A stretch of DNA of 64,000 nt from the NCBI GenBank assembly GCA_002105175.1, contig MCGE01000003.1:1871001-1935000 (forward strand), written 5' to 3'. Shown here in pieces: positions 49,409 to 59,911 of this stretch. The stretch's first letter is position 1. Every line of letters starts with the position of its first letter. The position numbers and the translations under genes are program-made. The notes beneath the pieces were generated by a model that searched no databases, was not told where the DNA came from, and saw nothing but the letters and a program-made list of their open reading frames with translations. This DNA is from Absidia repens. Its lineage: Eukaryota > Mucoromycota > Mucoromycetes > Mucorales > Cunninghamellaceae.

Positions 49409-50833
49409 TCAAGCACCGCTCACATACGACCATTTATCGAGAGTTTCTGGAAGAGGTCCAGGGGCAAGCTGATTTTCCTGCATGAATCAAAAAAAAAGGT
49501 TAGGGAGCACTAAGAATGATACTGTTGAACAGAATTATTTTATTCCACTTACAACTGATACGGAAGCAACGATTGCCGAATTTGGCGATATCTTGTAGGG
49601 TGATTTCTCCACAGAGAGATTTTCACTACATAACAGGGAGGGGGTAATATTGTTATTTTCTGAAATCAAATACACACAACGTGAACATCTATTGTGACTT
49701 ACGTGTGGATGGTTGCCTTTGGAGATGTACCATTGATCAAAGCTAACCACGATTCATGTGTTTCATAAATAAGTCGGGTGGCATATTCCTAGCAAACAAA
49801 CAAACCAAACGATAAACAGAAGATAATTGGTAAGTGCCCAAGTTGACAGGTTGGTTTCTCTATGTCATTTTTTGCTCTTACCTTGTTACGAGGCACATTA
49901 TTGAAGGCGATTTTGTTCTCCTTCTTCCCTTGCGGGATCTTGTAAATGCGGAAAAAACGTGCACTATCTTTCAAAAGTCCCGGTTTGTACCGTTCTACAT
50001 CGCCAATGTCTATTACAGAAAACAAAATCAAAGTTGAACATAAGGCACAATCATCAATAAGATATATATATCTTACCATTAAGCACATTGGCCAAAGGAT
50101 CATTGATATCGATTACTACTATCTTCCAGTCAGTTTCCTCTTGATCAATCAATCCAAAGGCACCCAGTAATTTGACTTGTTTGAGCTGTCCTGTAGTTGC
50201 AATTTCATCACCAATTTCAATCACATCAATGGGATCATTATCACCGATATATCCAGTGTCTTTGTGAATACGATTGGGATCTTCCCATGTCTACAAGTAA
50301 TAAAAAAAACCGAGTTAATAATAGCGTGATCTCCATCTGATCCCCTTGCCCTCATGCCTCGCCACCATGACACCCATTACTCACTTGAGGGAAGGCACCG
50401 TAGTTCCAGGGGTATCCTTTGAAAGGGTACACATTGGGCACGAATCGAGGTTGCTTGGTATCCTTGGTGATATCTTGCTTAATAGGATTGAGTGCCGTTT
50501 CTTTGTTGATTTCAAACTTTGCGTTAGTCCACCGAGGGATTTCCACCACCATGTTGAAAGTCTCAGTGGCACCAAATCGATCACCGAATAGAGGAATGTC
50601 ATGAAAAGGTGATATCACAACACCTTGACTATTTTCTATTGATAAGAAAATTATTAAGCGGATTATAGAAAGAAGAGAAGAAGAAAAAACGGGGTCTTAC
50701 CGTAATAAATCGAGTAGTTCGTCGTGAACGGAGCTCCAATTTTTCTGGTATGAATTCCATTGACAGTTGTGCCAAGCGCATAAGAAAAAAGCGTTGACAA
50801 GGCCAAAAAACTAAAAGGTGTAGGGTTTACCAT
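49409..50833 (-). CDS. IPP1: Family I inorganic pyrophosphatase with signal-peptide-like N-terminus
   Basis: Seven exons give about 340 residues. The body follows yeast Ipp1: [65 protein letters not shown], the active-site signature [68 protein letters not shown] and [12 protein letters not shown]. The catalytic Asp residues of both the DNDPID and DINDP motifs are present, so it should hydrolyse PPi with Mg2+. The first 26 residues ([20 protein letters not shown], then GTTVNG) form a hydrophobic stretch without basic residues. That looks like a secretory signal rather than a mitochondrial presequence, and cytosolic Ipp1 has no such extension. The protein may therefore be secreted, vacuolar or ER-resident. 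The first exon splices in frame to the conserved part, so the extension is not an obvious annotation artefact. Confidence 0.92.
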
Positions 50834-52751
50834 CAAAATCAATTAAGCAAAGGATAAAGAAAAGAAAGAAACAATAAATAAATCTCTTCCTTCGATGGGG
50901 GCTAAAATATAGCTGCCTGTCCTGTTTTTCCCGCGTAACATATTTGCTACCTGTAGTGCAAAAACTCCACCAATGGCTTTTCATTTTCTGATGCTTCCAT
51001 TAATGTTTTTTTTTGAATGATAAAAGGGAGTTTTTGGAATAGTAAGAAAACCTTACTGCCTTTTTTTTCATGGGGTGCATTAGAAAAAAAATTTGAATAA
51101 ATAATTGTTTTTTGTTTTTTATCAAGGACCAATGAGGAAATTCAAAAGAAACACTCCACATTGCATCTTGTCAATAGATCAGTTTCTCAATAAAAAAAAA
51201 GAAAAAAAAAAAGGAGGAACGGGATATAACTAAGGCGATAATTTCAGTAACATTTCGCTTTCGCCACCAGCTTCCCCCCCCCTCCCCTTACTGCTGCCTC
51301 TTTTCTTTGTCTCTCCTGCTTTCACTATTTGTTTGCCAGGCTATGATAAATGCCCCATTCTCGGTGAACACTCGGCAACATTCCAGATCTAAAACAATAA
51401 CAAATGTCAAAGGATATCAACAAACATTGAATCAAACTTGACATAATACAGAGAATTATCATTCACCAAGAATAGTAAACCATAGCCGTCCCGCATGAAT
51501 TATCCTTATTCTGGCTTGCATGTTATTTGAAACACCGCATTTTCCGTTGGCGTTTCTTATTTTCATAAATATACAATACTGTAGCCATTATCCAATCCTG
51601 TATAATGGTGTTCATTATAGTGATAATGTCAAAAAGACACTCGACTATTCTTGTCATACGATGAATGCCCAAGAATATATTACTTTTCTATTTTAGGAAA
51701 AGTGCTGATTGCTTTCCCTTTACATGTCACATCTCATCATCTTTTACCCTAAGATGAGTTTATTTTTACAGTTAACCATTTTTACAATTGAATTGGTCCC
51801 CCCCCCCTGTTTTCTGAATGTTGGCTCTGTTGATCATAATGGTATATCTTTCAAGATCAAATTGTTTATCCACTCGAAGCGCCTGTTACCAACGTATTTT
51901 AAGCCCCGTCCAATCGACAATATTTCCACAGCGATTAACTGGTATAATAAAGGATGATATGTAAATTTTACTAGATTGGATGCCAATTTATAATCATATA
52001 TGGATACGAAAGGGACAATTCAGGGAATCCTCCTCTCAAATAAGTTTTCTCGATTATTTCTGTCAGAACAGATGTCACTGAGAAAAAAAAAGGAAAGGTA
52101 CGCATAGCGGTAAATATTCTTTGATTTGATAAAGTAACGACACATTGATATTGAATCATCCTACCCAAGGTCATTTTTTAAAATATTTCAATCAGGGGGG
52201 CGGGGGAGAGGATATACTGGGGGGATCGACACTGAAAAACATCACCTTCCAAAAAGGCCCGTGCAACATCTACTTGTAATCCTTTATGCTGGTTCGTTCT
52301 TATTTAAAGGTTGGTACATATCCGATAAAACATATTTTAATGGTGACTGTATCATAACGTTGGCAGTATATAAAAGGCAAACCATGACATCTTTGAAACA
52401 CAAATAGGTGAATAGCGGGACGATGACTTGTTTTTGTCAACAATGTACAAGTGATAAAAATTTTCTTTGAAGAAAATAGCTGATTGTTTCTTTGTATAAA
52501 ATACATATTGATATTATTTAATTTCTGTTCAGTTTGACCCTTTCTTCATATAAATACCAGACGGATCAAGCATCCCGGTCTCCATGATTATTTAAACGCC
52601 GCGCCATTTTGTGAGTCGGTGCCAAAAGCCGTGTTACAATGTTTGTGGTACAAAATATTCAGGTCGTCTCTATTTTATTTTACCCACCTTTCTTTTTTTT
52701 TTTTTTTTTTTTAATCACTGAATTCGCTTTCTTTTTTCTACACGTTGATAA
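50834..52751. other. Intergenic, no gene seen
   Basis: 1.9 kb between the divergent starts of IPP1 and the kinesin gene. It has A tracts at 51189-51212, C tracts at 51276-51292 and 51799-51809, a G-rich run at 52193-52210, and a T tract at 52692-52713 before the kinesin start. No coding or RNA feature was recognised. Confidence 0.5.
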
Positions 52752-55700
52752 ATGGCTTCAACAGCAGTAAGGTAAATGAATGAAGAATCATGTAAAATAA
52801 CTAAATAATGCAATGAAACTAATCCTCTTCTACGCTTTCTTTAATACTATCAGGGTGGGACTTCGAGTCAGACCGTTAACACAAAAAGAACAGCTCAGTA
52901 ATTGCACCGAATGTCTATCTTTTATTCCAAACGAACCTCAAATATTGATTGGCACCGATAAATCTTTCACCTTCGACTATGTTTACAACTCTAATACTCC
53001 TCAGGCGCAAGTGTATACCACTGCAGCAAGTCCCTTGATGGAGAAATTCCTTGATGGGTAAGCTCGTTATCAATACTTCATCATATCAGCTAATTCCTGT
53101 GTCATATAGATTTAACGCAACTATTTTGGCGTATGGGCAAACTGGATCTGGGTAAGTTTATCTGATATCTCGTATCAAATGAGTTGTTACGCTAGTATAC
53201 TAACACTGTTTCTTTTTCAGAAAGACGTACTCTATGGGAACAAGTTTAGAAAATAGCGCCAATGCTGAACAAGAAGGTATACAACGACGATGGGTGAGGG
53301 GAGGGGGGGGATAGGAACGCTGACTGCTTCCCAAATCCAAAACCATACCAACGTACTGAACTTTATTTCCATCTTCTATCTAATAGGTATTGTGCCACGG
53401 TGTATTGTCCAGTTATATCGAAGTCTGCAAGAACGAATGGGATCCATTTCTGGCTTCGATTATCAAGTCTATGTCTCCTTTCTGGAATTATACAACGAAG
53501 AACTTATCGACCTGCTGAATCCTTACACCGCCCAAAAGCGAAAAGGTGGGGCTATGTCTGATACTGCTCCTGCTGAAGTGACCATTCGGGAAGATGTGGC
53601 CGGCAATATCTACTGGAGTGGTGTCAAAGAAGAACTATGCTCAAGTCCTGAAGAATTATTGGGGTGAGTTCTTTTGTTTTGTTTGTTTGCTTTTGTTCCT
53701 TTTTTTTTTTTTTTTTTTTTTGGTCATGCGCTGCAATGCACACGCTCGACCTTTTAATTTATTTGGCACTAACAGCGACTTTTTTTTTAGATTCCTTGCT
53801 AAAGGCTCATTATGTCGCACAACTGGCTCCACTGATATGAATACTGTCTCTTCAAGATCCCATGCTGTCTTTTCGGTGATCCTTAAACAAACAAGACCTG
53901 ATTTGGAAGATACAAACACGCTCACAAGCAAATTCCATTTTGTTGATCTTGCTGGGTCTGAAAGGGTTAGTGAGAACGAAAAAAAAAAATAAGGTTTAAC
54001 TATAGCATATCAATCTCACATGACTTTTTTTTTTTTTTGGTATGTTTTATAGCTAAAGCGGACTAATGCTCAAGGTGATCGTGCTAAGGAAGGGATTGCA
54101 ATCAACTCTGGTTTATTGGCTCTTGGCAATGTGATTTCGGCATTAGGCGATGAACAACGTAGAGGCTCGCATGTACCTTATCGCGACAGCAAACTCACAA
54201 GACTCCTTCAAGATTCCCTGGGTGGCAATAGTCAAACTCTTATGCTTGCATGTGTGTCACCTGCTGATGCTAATTTTATGGAAACACTCAATACTCTCAA
54301 ATATGCCAATCGTGCTCGAAATATCAAGAATCGTGTGGTCATCAATCAAGACTTCGCTGGAAGCTCTATTGAAGTGAATCAACTCCGTGCTCAGCTGGCT
54401 CGACTACGAATGGAAAATGCAAGCTTGCGGGCCGAATGTGCTGGATCTGCTGGCGTTGGTTCAAGGAGCAATGGCACCACCGCTTCTTATATGTCAATGG
54501 ATGAAAACCGTGCTTTACGCAACGAAGTGACCAGGCTCAGGGACCGCATACAAGACCTCTCTACAAGTCTAATCCAAGTGACTAGCGAACGGGACACAAT
54601 GGTGATGGAACACGAACTAGACGAATTTTTGAAGTATGAAGAACAAGTAGACGCACAGATGCCTGTACGACGACCTAGTTACGATATGACGAACACCAAT
54701 GGTCCTCAATCGATTTTGGAACCAATGTCTACTACGGGAGCACGTATACAATCCCACCCACTTGTAGCTCAATATCAAAAAACCATCCAAGATCTCACCA
54801 ACGAATTGGCTGATACTAAAGACCGACTTGTCTTTTTAGAAACCACCAAAATCCATCACCCACCGCCCTCCTCTGCAACAAGCTACCTCCAATCTACTCA
54901 CCTAGGCATGTCTTCTTCCACTCTCTCGTCATCACACCACAATCCTGTACCACGTCAACAACACAAAGCTAACAGACGTCGTCGTCGACCCCTCATGTCA
55001 TCATCAAGTAGCACCACCACCACTGGACGTAGAGGCATACGATCTCGTCGACCTTATGCATCCAACTCAGGAAGAACACGCCAACCTGCCTATACTGAAG
55101 AAATGGACGACGACAATAACGGGCATTACTCTCACCATGCACAGGATAATGATACCATCCGAAATGGCGTCAAGGATAGCATTGCCAAAGCTCGTGAAGA
55201 AATTCAAAAAGGAATGCAGGTATTGGAACTTGTCAAGGTACGATGATAATAATAGAATTTACTTGCGACAAATGCTTATGCTAATTATTATTTTTATATT
55301 TGCTTTATGATATAGCCACTTGAAGACACTGCTCAAGAATGGGAAAATGAATTGAAGGTAACATGGAAATCCTGATTCGTTTGGTATCCCATTTATTCAT
55401 TTAGTTTTTCTAACTCTTTCTTTTTCATTTTCAAGGCATTTGAAGCAGCCGAGTCCAAGATTTATGGCGGCAAGGATCTACAACGTTCAGCATCCGATGA
55501 AGGCAACTTTACATCATCCCCATCTCCAGATGGTCAACGAAGCGACAGCAGCTTTTTCGATGAAATCGAAGGATTGGTAAGTTATTTATTGTATTAAACT
55601 ACAATCATACCTCTAACCTTGACTTTGTTTTATCACTATCACTACAGGCTGTACCTACATGGGACAACAATACTCAATCATTACAAGAATCTACACACAA

Positions 55701-58683
55701 CAACGAATCGTTCACCTCATCACAAGATGACGATAGTGCTTCCTTATCGACTACCAATTTGCAAAACACCGACAGCAACACTAAAGATGACAAATACAAT
55801 CCTCAACTTGTACGTATGCTCCATCAAATTCAATCTGATCTCCGGGTGAAGGAAGAACTTGTGTCCCATCTTGAAAAGTCTGAAACTGAATACAGCTTTA
55901 TGCGACGCAAATTTGACGACAAAATCGGCAACCTCGAATCGAAATTGGCCAGTTTACAGCGTGAAAAGGATGAAGCATTGGCGCGCACCAAGTCTGGATT
56001 TGCATCAGCTCATAACAATGGCAACAACATAAACGGTATCAAATCTGAAGGGGTCCAATTACGCGAAAAACAGCAACTGATTGAAATTCGACATGCCTAT
56101 GAAAACAAGATGAAGTCGCTGCTTTCTGAAATACAAGATCTCCGACGCAAATACTCGCAAACAACAATGACCATCCAATCGACTCGAAATCAAAATGAAA
56201 CTTTGTTGCGATCCCTGCGGGTGAATGTGGAAACACTCAAGATGGAAAAGAAACGAATGATAAAGCGTATGAAACTGGAAGCTGAACGAGTCCGGGAACA
56301 AATGACACTTCAGGACCGTAAAATCCACCAACTCCAACGCGCCAATGCAGAAGCGAACCAAGCACGACGACGACTGGAACGTGAACAGGAAGCACAAAAA
56401 CTCACCTTAAAACGCCGCAATGAAGAAACCCTTATGAACAACAATCAACTCAAACAGCTCACCAACATCCTCAAAAAAGCAGTCCGTGAAGGAGGTGTCC
56501 TCGATGAACGTTTGTTGGCTAAGGTATCCAAAACGATGGGCGGTAGCTTTGCCATCATGGCTCGTGGTGGAAATCTGTCCTTCCGAACTTCCTCCTCTGC
56601 TTCAACTACTACGTCTGGACGACGCCGCACCAAAAATCCTATTCCTGTCCATCTCCGCGCCACTCGCAAAAAGCAACTGCTAGACCGTGCTCTCTATCAA
56701 CTGATTCAAGGCAAACAAGCTATTGTGGAAATGGAACAACTATTATTCAAGCGTGAACGTCTTGCTGCTGAAAAAGTGGAATTGGCTGAAGAACGCAAAC
56801 ACATCTATCTGGCAGAAAAGGAAAATGCAGAACTGACTGGCGAGCCAATGAACAACATGGGAGTGGAATTCATGGATGAACGAATCGATATGATCTCGGC
56901 CGAAATATCCTACCTTTCGGCTCGAGTCCGCGCCTTGCAGTCGGAAGCCGCTGGTGAAATCATGGATGACAACGCTACAGTGACAACCGCCGATGGATCC
57001 ATTTCTAGACAACAACAACAACAGCTACCTGAAAAACGTGTGACTTTTGCCGATGAAATTGTCAGCGACTCTGTGGCAGCTTCGTTTGCAGCTCCTCAAG
57101 ATGAATGGATGGATATGGATGCGATGGAAGAACAATTCAACGTTCCTGCAGCAGCTGCGCCGGAATTCGCCTATGATATGTCTATCAAGATTCTCAAGTC
57201 ATTGGAAGTGGATGAATGCCGCCGTATTGCTGAAGGATTGATGGAGGATGTTGTTAACGTGCGCACTAGTGAATGCAATCGACAGGTGACCATGCAAAGT
57301 CTGGAGCGAACAGTGCATGATTTACGGCGGACATTGATTGTGATGAAACGGGCGGCGATTGCGACCACTGTGGACAATGAACGCCGTATTCGCAAATTGG
57401 AAGGTAGAACCTTTGGTAGTGATGATGAGAAGGACAGTGCCATTGACGTCAAGATTGAAGAATACATCAACAACGGCAACACAATTTTCGACAAAATTTA
57501 CGAAGATGGACTACGTGGAATGATTACGACTCCCGAACCCGGCTCAACAGACCACTATCTTCCTAGCAACTCCAGCTCAACTGTATCACCCAATGGCTCG
57601 TATGTGGGTGGCGATGGTTCCAGCATTAATGTGGATGAAGCAGCAGCAGCATTATTATCACCACTGTTGTCACCAGCATCAACCACTGGTTCGATCAACT
57701 CTACCTCGATGGGACCGACACGACCTGAATTCCTCACCAAGGCCAGCTCAACCAATGGAATCAAACCCCCTATGCCTCTAGCAGCCGAAAAGGCCAAACA
57801 TATCAACCGGGATACAACTCCTTCGCCTGATCGATTCTTCAACATGATACAGAAACGCATGTCTTGGCAGCAACAACAGCAGCGCGCTGATTCTCCAGTC
57901 TCCATTTCGATGCTCAACCCAGCCGAATTTGCACGGTACAGCACCACAGATCGTGAATCATCAACGTCCTCCATTCGAAGCAGCCACTTGCGACGCTCGT
58001 CCATTCAATCCGACCAGTCCATGTCCCAGCCCGAATCCTCCAACTCTTCATCGCAAGGTGGAAGCGTCACCATGCGGAAACGCGCGTTCTCGTTGCAGCA
58101 ACCTCCTATACCTACACGACGTCGGGCATCTTTGCGTGAACTGTCAATGATGGGAAGCACAACAACACCAACACCTCAACGGCATTTACATGGAGGCAAC
58201 CCAGATCAAATGGTGCCCACTTACTATCAACAACAGCAACAGCAGCAGCAACAGCAGCAACAACAGCAGCAGCAGTATTATCATCACAATACCAAAGAGG
58301 TCCCGGTATCACCTCGTGTGTCGGCCTCTGTGATTCACCAGTACCATCACCATCACCAGCAACAACAGCAGCAGCAGCGTGTACCGGGTCTTCGACGCCC
58401 ATCTTCGGTGGCGACGTTTGCTCCACATATGCAACCTGGTGGTTATGGGATGGAACGTCGATCTTCGGCAGGAAGCAACATGAGCAGTAGTAACAGCAGT
58501 ACTAGCAGCAACGGCAACAATGTCTTTGATCGTCTCTCTCAAACACCTACGCGCGCCTCCAGCGCCAAAATGCAATATCGACACAGTATCAGCAGCATGG
58601 ACGATTTGCAGCAACAACAACAACATTGGGAAGCAACACCGCATCGCTCATCTAGTGTGATGAGCGGCAACTTTTATCACTAG
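52752..58683 (+). CDS. Kinesin-4-like motor protein (KIF4/KIF21 type)
   Basis: Ten exons (first 52752-52771, last 55648-58683) give 1725 residues. The N-terminal motor covers about residues 7-350: [23 protein letters not shown]-loop [28 protein letters not shown], switch [14 protein letters not shown], switch [16 protein letters not shown], and the neck [20 protein letters not shown]. This is followed by coiled coil ([19 protein letters not shown]), a basic Ser/Arg/His-rich segment, a long coiled coil (about residues 760-1200, with [20 protein letters not shown] and [19 protein letters not shown], as in KIF4/KIF21), and a disordered Ser/Gln/His tail with poly-Gln tracts at about 58228-58275 and 58340-58378. 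It is a plus-end-directed microtubule motor by family; kinesin-4 members regulate microtubule length or carry cargo. The P-loop GSG/K is split by an intron after the second Gly. Confidence 0.93.
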
Positions 58684-59124
58684 GATTGGAAGTGACCCCC
58701 ATTGGTCATTTTAGTTTTAGTTTATATACATAGTTTATAGTTTATACTTGTTGTATTTAGTTTTTTTTTTTTTTTTTAGTTTTTAGCTCATCTTTATTGA
58801 TACTATTGATGATTCCTCTTTTTATATTCCTTTATTATTTATCCTCTCTTTATTATTTTTATATTTACTTATACTTATATATTTTTTTTTATACTTAGTT
58901 TAGTTGTGTTGTAAATGGATCTCTTTATCAAAAAGGTCTTGTATTTATTTAGCTATTTATTTTATCTCCCCTTACTCTTTCTTATATATATATAATATGT
59001 AATAAATTATGATGACTTCATCAAAGTTTCAAAAATATAAGGTACAGTTTATTAGTGATATTATTGGACTTGTAGGTGGGTAGGTTCAGAGTTGACTTTG
59101 GTCCTCACAAAACTCCCTCAGAGG
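58684..59124. other. Kinesin 3' region
   Basis: T-rich DNA with several short TAGTTTA/TTTATA repeats and AATAAATT at about 59001. No gene is supported. Confidence 0.5.
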
Positions 59125-59560
59125 ACCCCGTTTTTAAATCCCGCCCACGTGGATTATTTTTTTTTTGACCCCATTTTTTTCACTTGTCCGTTCTCCCTCA
59201 TTTCAATTTTTTTTTTTCTTCACCATTCAACTTCTTTGGGGTTATTTTGGGACTTAGAATTGTATCAAGGCTAGTTTAGAAGGGTTTTCGGCCCAGGGGT
59301 TACAAGTTGCATGGGGAAACCCTTTCAATTTAGATTCAGGATCTGAAGGCACCATTAGTTGGCTTTTTGGAGCGTTCATTAGCTTAGTTTAGTGTTAGCT
59401 TGTCCATAGTTCCATATGTGAATAAAACATGTTTCTTTTTATTGTTCAATGAAAAATGTCCCAGTATTCTCTCTCATGACTTGTGAAATAGATCTCTTTT
59501 TTTATTACCATCACCTCTTCGATTCATGTTGACAGTTGGCTACACTTCAATAAAAAATAT
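59125..59560 (+). repeat. Dispersed repeat family copy R6
   Basis: AAATCCCGCCCACGTGGATT at about 59136-59155 (CACGTG 59146-59151), TTCACCATTCAACTTCTTTG (59219), TTTAGAAGGGTTTTCGG, GCATGGGGAAACCC, GGATCTGAAGGCACCATTAG (59339), TTAGTTGGCTTTTTGGAGC, and GTGAATAAAACATGTTTC (59418). A GTTGACAGTTGGC and a CTTCAATAAAAAATA unit shared with R5 follow. Confidence 0.85.
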
Positions 59561-59911
59561 TCTTACACAGCCTCTTCTTGTCATCCTACATTTCACATTT
59601 CTCTCTCCAAATCCTCTACCCATTATTATCTACTAACGCTTTTAACTTGTTTTTTTTTTTTTTTTCTACAGTAATTACACACTGATCACGGTCCCTGCCT
59701 TGATCCCCGATACGTGCTGACCCAATGAACCCTTTTTCCAACATAAAGCACAACAGTATCTTCTTTTTTTTTTCCAAAAGTTCATAATATGTAGTTGATA
59801 GAAAAATTTTGTTTATTTATTTTCACCGCGTAAAAATATACATATAAATATATATATATGACAAAAGCAAGTTTCGGTATATAAGTGGCATCGACAATAA
59901 CTAAACTAAAA
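59561..59911. other. Intergenic: PNG1 3' region
   Basis: No gene is supported. It contains a T tract at 59650-59664 and AT repeats near 59845-59860. Confidence 0.5.
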
